From IOR16 sp963521065 (lineage in GTDB: Bacteria > Bacillota > Clostridia > Peptostreptococcales > Anaerovoracaceae), in the NCBI GenBank assembly GCA_963521065.1, contig CAUQTI010000016.1, positions 1 to 64,000 of the forward strand: 64,000 nucleotides of DNA. The letters run 5' to 3'. The number at the start of each line of letters is the position of its first letter. The stretch's first letter is position 1. Of this stretch, positions 1-9,097 are shown in pieces. Position numbers and translations under genes: made by a program. Under the pieces are notes generated by a model that was not told the origin of the DNA, ran no database searches, and was given only the letters and a program-made list of their open reading frames with translations.

Positions 1-319
1 TAAAATATTTTAACGTGTTAAACTTTTTGTGTCCACATTTATATACTAGCACCAACTGTAATTTGTAAACCTAGTTAAAAAAACTCATGAACTATTTTAA
101 ATCCTGTTAAACAGCTCACTACTAGATAACACTATTAGCAAATACCCATCTTAACGAAATTTTAACATCTTACGGAAAAAGCTTCACAGAATACTAACTG
201 TGTAAAATCTCCCAAATAACATATACTATACCCGAGGAAAGCATCCACTTTACAAAGTATGTTTTTCTTCTTTCTGAGCGTCATTTTAACAGGTACATAC
301 AGAAAAGAGAGGTTCTTTT
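1..319 (+). promoter_or_regulatory. AT-rich leader/promoter region of the trk operon
   Basis: No convincing gene is seen here. The stretch is rich in TTTTAAC/GTTAAA words, for example around 8-21, 113-118 and 153-168, where TTAAC occurs twice at roughly 10-11 bp spacing. Tandem half-sites of that kind suit an OmpR/KdpE-type regulator, and one is encoded in this operon, but this is inference. A TATACT-like -10 lies at 222-227 without a good -35. A GAGAGG ribosome binding site sits just before the ATG at 320. Confidence 0.35.
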
Positions 320-757
320 ATGTTTGGGGTAAAAAATAAAAGTATTTTAATTACGGGATGCGGCCGACTGGGTGGGAGCATCGCAGGAGCTTTGTCTGAA
401 CAAGGTTACAAAGTAACGGTCATTGACCATGATAAGGAAGCCTTCCGAAAGCTTCCACCTTCTTTTTCCGGATTTCAGATTATAGGTGATGCCACTGATT
501 TGGATGTCCTTTTAAATGCGGGTATTCGCGACACCGACATTCTAATGGCGACCGCAAACCGCGATAACGTCAATTTGATGATCTCCCAGATTGGAAGCGT
601 AATCTATGAGGTAAAACAGGTCTATATACGCCTTTATGATATGGAAAATCAGAAAATTTTAGATGGCCTTCACATTCATCCTATCTTTCCTGCAAAGCTT
701 TCGATTCAAGAATTTGAACGACTTAGCGCAATCGAAATTGAGGAGGAATTGCTATGA
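320..757 (+). CDS. TrkA-N (RCK) domain potassium-uptake regulatory protein
   Basis: This 145-residue protein is a single TrkA-N/RCK Rossmann domain. It carries an intact glycine-rich nucleotide loop near residues 13-18 (GCGRLG), an acidic residue ending beta-2 (VIDHD) and the GDATD motif near residue 56. Such proteins bind NAD(H) or ATP/ADP on the cytoplasmic face of TrkH/KtrB channels and gate them. It lacks a TrkA-C domain, so it is about half to two-thirds the length of KtrA. Its stop overlaps the start of the next gene (ATGA), which encodes a second TrkA-like protein, so the two probably form a heteromeric gating ring with the TrkH downstream. Call by domain reading; exact ligand unknown. 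Confidence 0.85.
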   Translation: MFGVKNKSILITGCGRLGGSIAGALSEQGYKVTVIDHDKEAFRKLPPSFSGFQIIGDATDLDVLLNAGIRDTDILMATANRDNVNLMISQIGSVIYEVKQVYIRLYDMENQKILDGLHIHPIFPAKLSIQEFERLSAIEIEEELL

Positions 758-1422
758 AGATTGTAATTGCAGAAGGCAAGACCAAAGCAGACTTCTTAAT
801 CGGATCGCTTCTAAAAAAAAATCACAGCTTGATGGTAATCAACGAAGACCGTTCCTTTTGCAATTACCTTGCGCAAACGCATAAGATTCCGGTTCTTCAT
901 GGAGATTCCAGTAAAATTTACACTCTTTCCGATGCAAAAATTAAGGATTATGATATCCTGATTGCGCTCTCTGCCTACGACTCTGATAATCTTGTCATCT
1001 GCCAGGCAGCAAAGCGTCTGTTTCAAGTAAAAAAAACAGTGGCAATCGTATCTAATCCCAAAAATGTAGATGTTTTTAAACGGCTTGGAGTAAATACTGC
1101 CGTAAGTGCAACCTACCTTCTGACACAAATTATTGAACAAGCCTCGACGGTCGATATTCTGCTCCACACTGTCTCTGTTGAGCACGATAAACTAATTTTA
1201 ACCGAGCTTTTAATGGATGAACGCTGCCCGTATGAATATCATCAGCTTCATGAAGTTCCACTTCCTAACCGGACTTTAATCTGCTGCGTGCTTCGCGGAA
1301 ATGATATGCTTTCTCCTCGAGAGGAACTGTTGCTGCTTCCCAACGACAAGCTGATTTTTTTATCACCACCTGCTGCACAAGATACAATCGTTTCAATTAT
1401 GACGGGGAGGAAATTCAAATGA
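754..1422 (+). CDS. trkA: TrkA-like protein with TrkA-N and TrkA-C domains, degenerate nucleotide loop
   Basis: This 222-residue protein has a TrkA-N Rossmann-like domain (about 1-130, with the HGDSS motif matching the family GD motif) and a TrkA-C domain (about 140-220, ending in PNDKLIFLSPP). The first loop reads AEGKTKADFL instead of a GxGxxG motif, so nucleotide binding may be lost or altered, unlike its upstream partner. It is translationally coupled on both sides: the ATG overlaps the stop of the upstream RCK gene, and its own stop overlaps the trkH start. The likely role is the regulatory subunit of the potassium transporter. Confidence 0.85.
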   Translation: MKIVIAEGKTKADFLIGSLLKKNHSLMVINEDRSFCNYLAQTHKIPVLHGDSSKIYTLSDAKIKDYDILIALSAYDSDNLVICQAAKRLFQVKKTVAIVSNPKNVDVFKRLGVNTAVSATYLLTQIIEQASTVDILLHTVSVEHDKLILTELLMDERCPYEYHQLHEVPLPNRTLICCVLRGNDMLSPREELLLLPNDKLIFLSPPAAQDTIVSIMTGRKFK

Positions 1423-2915
1423 AGCCAGATTTTCCAGTCTGCGGTATTCGCCTTACATTAGGCTATCTGGGCATTATTTTAGTGCTGATTGGCATTTCTG
1501 TACTGCTGCCGCTTCTGACTCTCTTTTTTTATCCAGAGGAACTGTATCATGCAAAGTATTTTATTCTTCCGGGGGCAGGCTGTTTTCTCGTTGGCTACCT
1601 GCTAAGCTTTTTTGTAAGAAATCGCAAGAAGGCATCACTGACTTCTGCACAAAGCGCCTTTATCGTCACTTTTTCATGGATTATGGCCATTTTTGCGTCA
1701 GCCCTGCCTTTTTGGATTACCGGAAAATATAACTTTACCCAGGCAATGTTTGAAGCTACAAGCGGTTGGAGCACGACAGGGCTATCGGTTGTTGATGTGA
1801 CACAAACGCCGCATATTTTTCTGATGCACCGCAGCCTTATGCTGTTTTTCGGTGGTGTAGGACTTGTCTTAATTATGGTATCTGTTCTTCGGGATGCCTC
1901 CGGAATGCGCTTGTATTACGCGGAGGGGCATTCCGATAAGCTTTTACCTAATTTAATTCAATCTTCCCGCTTAATTCTATCAATTTACACTGGATATATC
2001 CTGGGCGGAAGCATCCTTTATGTGGTATTTGGTATGAATTGGTTTGATGCTCTGAATCATGCAATCGCAGCGGTCGCGACTGGCGGCTTCTCCACCAGAG
2101 CTGAGAACATTGGTTATTACAACAGCATTCCCATTGAAATTGTTTCTATCGTACTCATGCTTTTAGGCTCCACGAATTTTGTGGCAAGCCTTTACGTCTT
2201 CCGCAGAAAATTTAACAACTTTTTTCGTTACTGTGAATTTAAATTTACACTTGTTTTATTTTTATTTTCCACCCTCTTACTTTGCTTTTTCCTTTTCAGA
2301 GAGCAAAATTATTCACTTTTTCAAAGCTTTCGAATTGCCGCATTTCAATCAGTATCCGCATTCAGCACAACCGGATTTCAGACAATTCCCTCTTTTTCTG
2401 TCTGGTCAAGCGCCCTTTCTCTTCCTCTGATATTACTTATGATTATCGGCGGAGAATCTGGTTCAACCGCAGGTGGCGTAAAACAGTTTCGTGTATGGGT
2501 TTTCTTAAAAGGCATCTATTGGAGTCTTCGCGATACTTTTCACAGTGACAGGCTGGTTCGCGTCAATTATGTAAAAAAACCGGATACGGATGAGGTCATC
2601 GGCGACAAACAGCGCGCCGAAATTGGAAGCTTTTTATTTCTTTACGTTTTAATTATGCTCGCCGGTACATTGCTTCTCTGTGCATACGGCTATCCTTTAA
2701 AGGATTCTTTGTTTGAAATTTCTTCTGCCATGGGCGGTGTCGGCCTTTCCTGTGGCATTACTTCCTATGATGCTAAGCCGGGCATACTTTGGATATTAAT
2801 GTGCGGCATGTTTATTGGACGTTTGGAAATTTACGTAGTTTTCATTTCCTTTATCCATTTGCTTAGCACACCAAAAATCGCTTATACTAAGATAAAACAC
2901 CGGATTAGGGGGTAA
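1419..2915 (+). CDS. trkH: Trk/Ktr-type potassium transporter membrane subunit
   Basis: A 498-residue polytopic membrane protein of the TrkH/KtrB superfamily, which moves K+ (sometimes with Na+ or H+) into the cell. Four pore-loop segments are visible: TSGWSTTGLSVV (around residue 118), VATGGFSTRAEN (around 220), SAFSTTGFQTI (around 315) and SSAMGGVGLSCG (around 435), each with the conserved selectivity-filter glycine. Length fits TrkH better than the shorter KtrB. The start overlaps the preceding trkA stop by four bases, and a histidine kinase follows after 4 bp, so transporter and two-component system are one transcription unit. Confidence 0.93.
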   Translation: MKPDFPVCGIRLTLGYLGIILVLIGISVLLPLLTLFFYPEELYHAKYFILPGAGCFLVGYLLSFFVRNRKKASLTSAQSAFIVTFSWIMAIFASALPFWITGKYNFTQAMFEATSGWSTTGLSVVDVTQTPHIFLMHRSLMLFFGGVGLVLIMVSVLRDASGMRLYYAEGHSDKLLPNLIQSSRLILSIYTGYILGGSILYVVFGMNWFDALNHAIAAVATGGFSTRAENIGYYNSIPIEIVSIVLMLLGSTNFVASLYVFRRKFNNFFRYCEFKFTLVLFLFSTLLLCFFLFREQNYSLFQSFRIAAFQSVSAFSTTGFQTIPSFSVWSSALSLPLILLMIIGGESGSTAGGVKQFRVWVFLKGIYWSLRDTFHSDRLVRVNYVKKPDTDEVIGDKQRAEIGSFLFLYVLIMLAGTLLLCAYGYPLKDSLFEISSAMGGVGLSCGITSYDAKPGILWILMCGMFIGRLEIYVVFISFIHLLSTPKIAYTKIKHRIRG

Positions 2916-2919
2916 AAAC

Positions 2920-4452
2920 ATGAAAAAAAAATTATATTACAGTAAAATGAAAGGGTTCTTGACCTGCCTTCTTGCGCTTTTACTTTCTACCGCAGTGTGT
3001 CTATCACTGGAATCTCTGGGTGTGAACGAAATAAATCTCATTTTAATCTACCTAATTGCTATTTTATTAACAACAATGGAAACAAAAGGATATTTTTGGG
3101 GTGCCTTCACCTGTATTTCGAGCGTCGTTTTATTTAATTTTTTCTTTACGGACCCAAAGTATACCTTTGCGGTCGCCGACCCGAATTATATACTGAGTCT
3201 CTTCCTCTTTCTTTCCGTTTCTTTTATCGCAAGCACCTTGGTAAGCCGCCTCCAAATGCATGTGGGAATTTCCCGCTACAATGAGAGGCAGTCGCACTTG
3301 CTTTACGATACAAGCTTAGGCTATCTAAATCTTTCAGGCAGTGCCGATATCTTTGATTACACCGTAAGAAATTTGAACGAGGTATTAGAGTCCCCAGCCA
3401 TCCTCTACCCTGCCACAAACACCTCGGAATTGAAGCGTCCTTACTGTTCAGATACATTTCCCCTTGAAAACATGCCGGAGAACAACACAATTGCACTTTG
3501 GTGCTTAAAAAGTCTTGTTCCTTGCGGATTTGGCACTTCTTATTTCCCGACTTCTAAATGGACCTATCTTCCTGTGAAGAGTGCAGATTCTATGTTCGGA
3601 ATCGCTGCCTTTTTCTGTGAAAGAAAAGGTCTAAGCCGTGAAGATATGGTTGTAATTGAAACAATTTTATCACAGATGGCCCTTGCAATGGAACGGGAGC
3701 AGATGCATCAAAATCAGGAAACAATCCGCATGGAGATGGAAAAGGAGCAGTTACAGGGAAATATTCTCCGCTCGATTTCCCATGACCTTAGAACTCCGCT
3801 GACAGGAATTGCAGGCTCCAGTAATTTTATGATAGAAAGCTACGATCAGCTTGATAAAAAAACAATTTTAGAACTTCTTTCTGATATTCACACCGATGCC
3901 AACCGATTGAATCAGCTGGCAGAAAACCTGCTCAGCTCTACTCGACTTCATGAAGGAAAGATACAGCTTTCAAAGCAGGAAGAAGTGGTAGACGATCTGA
4001 TTTATGAAGCCGTTCAGCGTGTACAAAAAAGTAAAAAAGGACATGAAATTGCCCTTGAAATTCCGGATACGGTAATTACACTTTGCCTCGACGGAAGACT
4101 GATTTTACAGGTTTTAGTCAACCTTCTAAACAATGCATTGATTCACACGACACCAAGCTCAAAGATTATACTGTCCGTATACCCGGAAAATAATTATATT
4201 GTATTTTCTGTGTCAGACAACGGCGGAGGTATTGACGAATCCCTTTTGGATAAGATTTTTGATCCCTTTGTTACCACCCCCGGAAAAGATGCAGATTCCC
4301 ACCATGGAATGGGATTAGGGCTCTCAATCTGTCAATCCATTGTCCACGCACACGGAGGAACGTTAATTGCATTAAACAACGAACGAGGGGGGGCCACCTT
4401 CCGGTTTATGCTTCCTTACAAAAATACTCTCGAGAGAAAGGAAAAGATATAA
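2920..4452 (+). CDS. KdpD-like sensor histidine kinase (DUF4118, GAF-like, HisKA, HATPase)
   Basis: A 510-residue membrane histidine kinase. Order of parts: four predicted transmembrane helices (about 10-105, the DUF4118 four-helix block of KdpD), a GAF-like linker (about 125-255), HisKA with the phospho-acceptor in SISHDLRTPLTG (His288), and HATPase with N (VNLLNNALIH), G1 (DNGGG) and G2 (GMGLGLS) boxes. The N-terminal KdpD domain with Walker motifs and the USP domain are absent, so this is a truncated-type KdpD. It follows trkH by 4 bp with a GGGGG ribosome binding site and is followed by an OmpR-family regulator. No kdpFABC genes are present, so the pair probably senses K+ or osmotic state for the Trk operon. 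Confidence 0.88.
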   Translation: MKKKLYYSKMKGFLTCLLALLLSTAVCLSLESLGVNEINLILIYLIAILLTTMETKGYFWGAFTCISSVVLFNFFFTDPKYTFAVADPNYILSLFLFLSVSFIASTLVSRLQMHVGISRYNERQSHLLYDTSLGYLNLSGSADIFDYTVRNLNEVLESPAILYPATNTSELKRPYCSDTFPLENMPENNTIALWCLKSLVPCGFGTSYFPTSKWTYLPVKSADSMFGIAAFFCERKGLSREDMVVIETILSQMALAMEREQMHQNQETIRMEMEKEQLQGNILRSISHDLRTPLTGIAGSSNFMIESYDQLDKKTILELLSDIHTDANRLNQLAENLLSSTRLHEGKIQLSKQEEVVDDLIYEAVQRVQKSKKGHEIALEIPDTVITLCLDGRLILQVLVNLLNNALIHTTPSSKIILSVYPENNYIVFSVSDNGGGIDESLLDKIFDPFVTTPGKDADSHHGMGLGLSICQSIVHAHGGTLIALNNERGGATFRFMLPYKNTLERKEKI

Positions 4453-4481
4453 CGCATTTCTGCGTTTATAGGTAACGCATC

Positions 4482-5192
4482 ATGAATCCTTTAAACAACA
4501 ATACACATTCGCTTACAGACACGATTCTTATCATTGAAGATGATAAGAGCATTGCCAGATTTCTTACCGTTTCCTTACAAACAAATGGATATAAAACAAG
4601 GTGTGCTGATACTGGAATTTCCGGGATTTCACTTTTTCTTTCTGAAAATCCCGCCTTGGTTCTTTTGGACTTGGGACTTCCTGATATTGATGGCTTTGAG
4701 GTTTTATCACAAATTCGCGAAAAGAATGATACCCCTGTCATTATTGTTTCAGCAAGGGAGCAGGAAGCGGATAAAATTAATGCGCTGGATCATGGCGCGG
4801 ACGATTATATTACGAAGCCGTTTTTTATCGGGGAGCTTCTCGCAAGGGTAAGGGCCGCACTGCGGAAAAAAAGCCGCACGCCTTCCGAACCTATTTTCCG
4901 ATTGGATGGATTTCAACTGGATCACCGGCGGCATAAGGTATTTGTCGATGAAAAGGAAATACATCTGACGCCAATTGAATATCGATTGCTTCATTTGCTT
5001 GTCTGCCATGCGGGACAGGTCCTGACTCATGCTTATATTATAAAGAATATCTGGGGCTATGAAGAACAGGAGGATTCGCAGTCTCTTCGCGTCTTTATGG
5101 CTAATCTTCGGAGAAAAATCGAGAAAAGCACTGCTGCCCCCCGCTATCTTCTTACAGAAATGGGCGTCGGCTACCGTTTCGTAGATGAGTAA
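4482..5192 (+). CDS. KdpE-like OmpR-family response regulator
   Basis: A 236-residue response regulator. The receiver domain (about 12-125) has the acidic pair in IIEDD, the phospho-acceptor Asp63 in VLLDLGLPD, and the conserved K in YITKPF. The C-terminal winged-helix DNA-binding domain (about 140-235) has the typical LTPIEYRLL and TEMGVGYRF signatures. It lies 29 bp after the sensor kinase and is its obvious partner. KdpE homologues activate K+ uptake genes by binding direct repeats; the trk operon promoter at the start of the window is the natural target, which is inferred. Confidence 0.9.
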   Translation: MNPLNNNTHSLTDTILIIEDDKSIARFLTVSLQTNGYKTRCADTGISGISLFLSENPALVLLDLGLPDIDGFEVLSQIREKNDTPVIIVSAREQEADKINALDHGADDYITKPFFIGELLARVRAALRKKSRTPSEPIFRLDGFQLDHRRHKVFVDEKEIHLTPIEYRLLHLLVCHAGQVLTHAYIIKNIWGYEEQEDSQSLRVFMANLRRKIEKSTAAPRYLLTEMGVGYRFVDE

Positions 5193-5233
5193 AACGACAG
5201 TTATTTTTCGCTTCTGTCTTCGATAAAATTTTT

Positions 5234-7108
5234 CTACCCGGAACAAGTCCCATTTTCACAGAGGAATCCTTCTGGATAAGTGTCCATCATCAGTGCCATC
5301 ATCGCAAAACTATACCCCGAAGGATATCCATCCAACTTATCCTTTAAAAAAGACAACTGCCGATTGCAGATTTCCTCAATCACACTGCTCTTTGTCATTT
5401 TCTTTAATTTTACAAGAACGTAAGCAGCTGCAGAATTTCCCGAAGGAATTGCGCCGTCATAGGCATCTTTCGGCCTGTAAATCAAGCTTTCTGCATCCTT
5501 TGCAGTCAAGAAAAATCCACCCTCCTTCTCATCCCAGAATAAATCAATCATTTTAATGCACAGCTTAACCGCTTCCTCCAAATACGTTGCTTCAAAGGTC
5601 ACCTCATAAAGCACTGCCAGTGCCCAAATATAAAACGCGTATTCATCCACCGTTCCGGTGCCCACAGCATGTCCTTCTCGATAGCGAATCAGCAACCGCT
5701 CTTCCTCACGCATTAAATTCTTCTCTATAAATTCTTTACAGGCTTTCGCCACTCCTAAATATTCTTCGCTTCCAAATGCGTTATATGCCTTTGCAAATGC
5801 AATCAACATCAATGCATTCCACGAGGTTAAGATTTTATCATCCTTATGCAAAGACATCCGTTTGAAACGGTATTGGTATATTTTTTGTATCTGCGCTTCT
5901 AGCTCGCAGTCGATAAGAGGGCTCTCTTCTTTAAATAACGGATTTTGAATCAAATTTGGTATATTTCCTTCTTCAAAGTTAGGTTTTTCCTGAATTGCGA
6001 ACAATCGGCTGAATTCGCTCCCTTCCTCCTCACCTAGAATTTTTCTGATTTCTCCCGGAGTAAATACATAATATTTTCCTTCTATTCCTTCACTATCGGC
6101 ATCCTGCGCGGAGTAAAACCCACCTTCTGCGCTTGTCATTTCACGCCTTATATAAAGCAGTATCTTCTCTGCCACCTGCCGATACAAATCCACGTTACAT
6201 ACTTGATATGCTTCTATATAGGCAATCGCAAGTAAAGCGTTATCATACAGCATTTTTTCAAAATGCGGAACCAGCCATTGATCATCTGTTGAATAACGTG
6301 CAAATCCATACCCAATGTGATCAAAAATCCCACCTAAGTACATTTGCTTCAATGTTTTTTCCACCATATGCAAGGCCTTTTCATCTTTTTCATAGCGATA
6401 ATAGCGCAGCAAAAACATCAAGTTATGCGGCGAAGGAAATTTCGGGCTGTGACCAAATCCTCCGTAAGTTTCATCAAAATTTTGGACGAAATGTTCTCTT
6501 GCGCGTCGAAAAATTGCTTTTGTCTTTTTTACATTTTCTGTTGCTCCGCCTGTCAAATCTCTATGGCTTTTTTTCGTGCCTGACTGTCTGCCATGTGACT
6601 CTTCTCTCAGAAGAGATACAATTCGCTGCGCAGTTTCCTCTACTTTTTCTCTCTGTAGGTCCCATTGTTTTGTCAATTCCGTGAGAATTTCAATCAATCC
6701 CATAGTCTGGTATCTTCGTTTCTTTGGAAAATAAGTTCCTGCAAAAAATGGCTTTTGCTCCGGCGTCATCACAATCGTCAACGGCCAGCCACCGCTTCCT
6801 GTCAATGCCTGACATACCGTCATATAGACTGCATCTACATCCGGCCGTTCCTCTTTGTCCACTTTTATGCAAATATAATCTCTATTTAAGAGTTCTGCAA
6901 CATCTACATCCTCAAAGGATTCATGTGCCATTACATGGCACCAATGACAAGTTGAATACCCAATGGATAAAAAAATAGGCTTATCCTCTTTTCTTGCCTT
7001 TTCAAATGCCTCATCGCACCACGGATACCAGTCAACCGGATTATATGCGTGTTGAAGAAGATAAGGAGATTTTTCATTGACTAAATGATTGGATTTACGA
7101 TTCTCCAT
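5234..7108 (-). CDS. DUF255 thioredoxin-fold protein with six-hairpin glycosidase-like domain (YyaL family)
   Basis: A 624-residue protein of the YyaL/spermatogenesis-associated-20 family. The N-terminal thioredoxin-like DUF255 domain (about 1-165) carries a CHWC motif (Cys54, Cys57) preceded by SIGYST and the family phrase VDWYPW. The remaining about 450 residues form the alpha/alpha toroid typical of the family, with DNALLAIAYIEAY and DAYDGAIPSGNS segments. The physiological substrate of this family is not established. It is convergent with the response-regulator gene 41 bp away, and its upstream side faces the IS relic, so it marks the conserved left border of the accessory island. Confidence 0.88.
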   Translation of the reverse strand: MENRKSNHLVNEKSPYLLQHAYNPVDWYPWCDEAFEKARKEDKPIFLSIGYSTCHWCHVMAHESFEDVDVAELLNRDYICIKVDKEERPDVDAVYMTVCQALTGSGGWPLTIVMTPEQKPFFAGTYFPKKRRYQTMGLIEILTELTKQWDLQREKVEETAQRIVSLLREESHGRQSGTKKSHRDLTGGATENVKKTKAIFRRAREHFVQNFDETYGGFGHSPKFPSPHNLMFLLRYYRYEKDEKALHMVEKTLKQMYLGGIFDHIGYGFARYSTDDQWLVPHFEKMLYDNALLAIAYIEAYQVCNVDLYRQVAEKILLYIRREMTSAEGGFYSAQDADSEGIEGKYYVFTPGEIRKILGEEEGSEFSRLFAIQEKPNFEEGNIPNLIQNPLFKEESPLIDCELEAQIQKIYQYRFKRMSLHKDDKILTSWNALMLIAFAKAYNAFGSEEYLGVAKACKEFIEKNLMREEERLLIRYREGHAVGTGTVDEYAFYIWALAVLYEVTFEATYLEEAVKLCIKMIDLFWDEKEGGFFLTAKDAESLIYRPKDAYDGAIPSGNSAAAYVLVKLKKMTKSSVIEEICNRQLSFLKDKLDGYPSGYSFAMMALMMDTYPEGFLCENGTCSG

Positions 7109-7186
7109 AGCATCACAACCTTTCTTTTACTATTTTTAATTATTGTACCCTTTTTATAAAAATGTAATAAAAAAGATTAGTTTTTT

Positions 7187-7380
7187 GATGTGATCCCAAT
7201 AAGTTAGACTTTATTAGCGAGATAGCTTCGGCTGCCTCGCTAATTTTATGCAGCCAAGAGATTGCGCCTGTATTGTACAGGGCTCATCCATCCTAGTTTT
7301 TCTTTGATTCTTTGTTCGTTGTAATACTTTATATATTTTTCGATCTCAGTCTTCAATTCCTCATAGCTGTAATAAACAAC
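7187..7380 (-). pseudogene. 3' relic of an IS3-family (IS150-like) element: transposase C-terminus plus terminal repeat
   Basis: On the minus strand 7246-7380 reads as the last 43 codons of an IS3-family OrfB integrase, including KYYNEQRIKEKLGW, SPVQYR and a proper stop. The reading frame is not continued upstream of about 7380. Beyond the stop is a hairpin with 9-bp arms (about 7214-7245), and then a sequence ending in CCCAATAAGTTAGAC (7195-7209 region) that resembles the terminal inverted repeat of the IS150 group. Only one end of the element remains, so it is immobile. It lies at the left edge of the restriction island and hints that the island arrived by mobile-element activity. Confidence 0.75.
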
Positions 7381-7518
7381 GTGATGTTAATATGAGTTAG
7401 TGGACACGAGAAGCGCGACACATTACAATAACTCTTAGGAAAGGATCGACTGTTATCTTCGCTCAGAGCTTCTGTCAAACTTCACTCATTTTTCTGAGCG
7501 GAGTTTTGATTATTTCCT
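7381..7518. other. Non-coding spacer between IS relic and defence island
   Basis: No coding sequence is recognised. An inverted repeat with 8-bp arms (CGCTCAGA ... TCTGAGCG, about 7459-7500) lies just downstream of the last island gene and could be a transcription end, but it lacks a clear T-run on the minus strand. Confidence 0.3.
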
Positions 7519-9030
7519 TCATGACTCATCCTTATTAATAAATCGGCTCTTTCCTTTACCCTTACCTTTAACAGCTACCACAACTTCCAATTCTCTTAAT
7601 TTAGACATTATTTCAGACGCTGTTGAATCGGAACATTTTAAAATTTTTCTCACATCCGATGCTCCAAACACCTGATTAGTATCTATTTCATTGTATATTC
7701 TTAAAATATTTTCAACTGTTGGTTCGTTGTATTTGTATTTTTGAATCTCCGATTTTATCTTGTCAAAATCCAGCTTTTCATTTTGAATATCCGACTCTTT
7801 ACTATCAATATCCGGTTTTTCATTTCTAATCTCCGACTTTTTGTCACTAATCCCTGGTTTTTTAATATTTGAATTACGAATAACTGCCTGTAACATAAAG
7901 GCATTACTATAATATTCTGGTGCTTGAAGACCTGCTGCTTCCAGTTCCTTACACATACGATCCACACCTTCACCATACTCTTTTACAAAACTATAGATTT
8001 TTAAAAATTCTGCAATCTTTGGATTTCTTGAAAAATGTGTGTGTCTTATATTTTCTGCCCGTACAAGTCCTGGTAATCTACCCGGACTCTCAACGACCAT
8101 ACGGTTATCAAAAAGCTTAATTTGTATATCTGTTCCGCGAATGCTATAGTCTCTATGCGTAACTGCATTAACTACAATTTCTTGTCTTACAAATTTAGGA
8201 TATTCTTCTTCGGTAACAAACTTTCCATCTTTCCCTAGATATGTTTTCTCTTTAATCTGAGTATCTAAAAATGCTATGGAATCATTAATCATTTTCAGAA
8301 TATTTCCTTCAAAAATAACGTCCTTAATGACATTCATTTCAGTACCAAACTTTTCTTCAATTCCTTCATATCGTATGAACCGTACTCTAGCTCTTGGAAA
8401 ATATAATTGCGGATCCTTGCCAAATAATAAAATTGCGGCCGAGCTAACTTGGATATTTCCCTTCTTCTCTTTTACAAATCCTTTATTTTCTTTAAGATAT
8501 TCTATAGGGCTTTTCGAATATCCAATTTTTTGAATGTATACCTTAACAAATTCCATATCGATATCTTCGATATCTGCTTCTGGAACAGGCTTGTCTTCGA
8601 AAAATCGTTCTCCTTTGTCATACATTAGCTGCGTACGCTCTTCAAAAGTCAATTTCTTTGACTTATCTCCCACTCGCATAAAAACCTCATCTGCTTGGTT
8701 TGCATGAACTTCTACACTTGGTTCAATATGCATTAAAGTAACATGATTCTCTCGCCCTTTTGAATCAATACATGGAATAGTTTCAATTTCCACCTTAACC
8801 GTTGGAACACAAAAATCAAATGGGACACGCAGAAGTTCATTTAACTTTGATGTTTCAAAATCTACTCCTTCAATTCTACGAGTCTTATCTGATATCCCAA
8901 TCGCAATCGTACCACCATCCGCATTTGCAAATGCCACAATGTGTATAGCCAATGCTCTAGGTTCAATACTTATACTTTTACGATCAAAAATTTGTTCCTC
9001 TTCAAATTGCAATACCTCATCTATATTCAA
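7519..9030 (-). CDS. Schlafen/AlbA_2-domain ATPase-like regulator with heptad repeats
   Basis: A 503-residue protein starting at a TTG with a good AAGGAG site upstream. It has an N-terminal Schlafen AlbA_2 domain (about 5-120; DRKSISIEP, HIVAFANADGGTIAIGI), a HATPase_c_4 region (about 265-375; VVNAVTHRDYSI, YGEGVDRM) and a C-terminal winged-helix segment. Between the last two lie six tandem 7-residue repeats (residues 391-432). Proteins with this architecture are often annotated as transcriptional regulators or RNA-binding proteins and are common in defence islands; the biochemical role is unclear. It is the last gene of the run, 67 bp after mcrC and in the same direction, so probably co-transcribed. 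Confidence 0.82.
   Translation of the reverse strand: MNIDEVLQFEEEQIFDRKSISIEPRALAIHIVAFANADGGTIAIGISDKTRRIEGVDFETSKLNELLRVPFDFCVPTVKVEIETIPCIDSKGRENHVTLMHIEPSVEVHANQADEVFMRVGDKSKKLTFEERTQLMYDKGERFFEDKPVPEADIEDIDMEFVKVYIQKIGYSKSPIEYLKENKGFVKEKKGNIQVSSAAILLFGKDPQLYFPRARVRFIRYEGIEEKFGTEMNVIKDVIFEGNILKMINDSIAFLDTQIKEKTYLGKDGKFVTEEEYPKFVRQEIVVNAVTHRDYSIRGTDIQIKLFDNRMVVESPGRLPGLVRAENIRHTHFSRNPKIAEFLKIYSFVKEYGEGVDRMCKELEAAGLQAPEYYSNAFMLQAVIRNSNIKKPGISDKKSEIRNEKPDIDSKESDIQNEKLDFDKIKSEIQKYKYNEPTVENILRIYNEIDTNQVFGASDVRKILKCSDSTASEIMSKLRELEVVVAVKGKGKGKSRFINKDES
7735..7860 (-). repeat. Six tandem 21-bp units inside the AlbA_2 gene
   Basis: The minus strand encodes six consecutive heptads with a K/E at position 1, an acidic or small residue at 3 and I/F at position 4: KPGISDK, KSEIRNE, KPDIDSK, ESDIQNE, KLDFDKI, KSEIQKY. 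The periodicity is exact at 21 bp, though the DNA units have diverged. The repeats may form a coiled linker and could vary in number by slippage. Confidence 0.85.
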
Positions 9031-9097
9031 CAGGCAACTCCTTCCTTCATAAAATATCTAAAATCACACCGCTTGCAATATTTTTACTATAATAGTT

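Noticed and set aside
320..5192. A Kdp potassium ATPase locus
   Set aside because: Only the kinase and regulator resemble KdpDE; the transporter is TrkH with RCK proteins and no kdpFABC is present.
5193..5233. A terminator between the response regulator and the DUF255 gene
   Set aside because: Only a weak GACAG/CTGTC pairing with a long loop is present.
7246..7380. A functional IS3 element
   Set aside because: Only the last 43 codons of the transposase and one terminal repeat remain.
7459..7500. A terminator after the AlbA_2 gene
   Set aside because: The inverted repeat has 8-bp arms but a long loop and no T-run on the minus strand.
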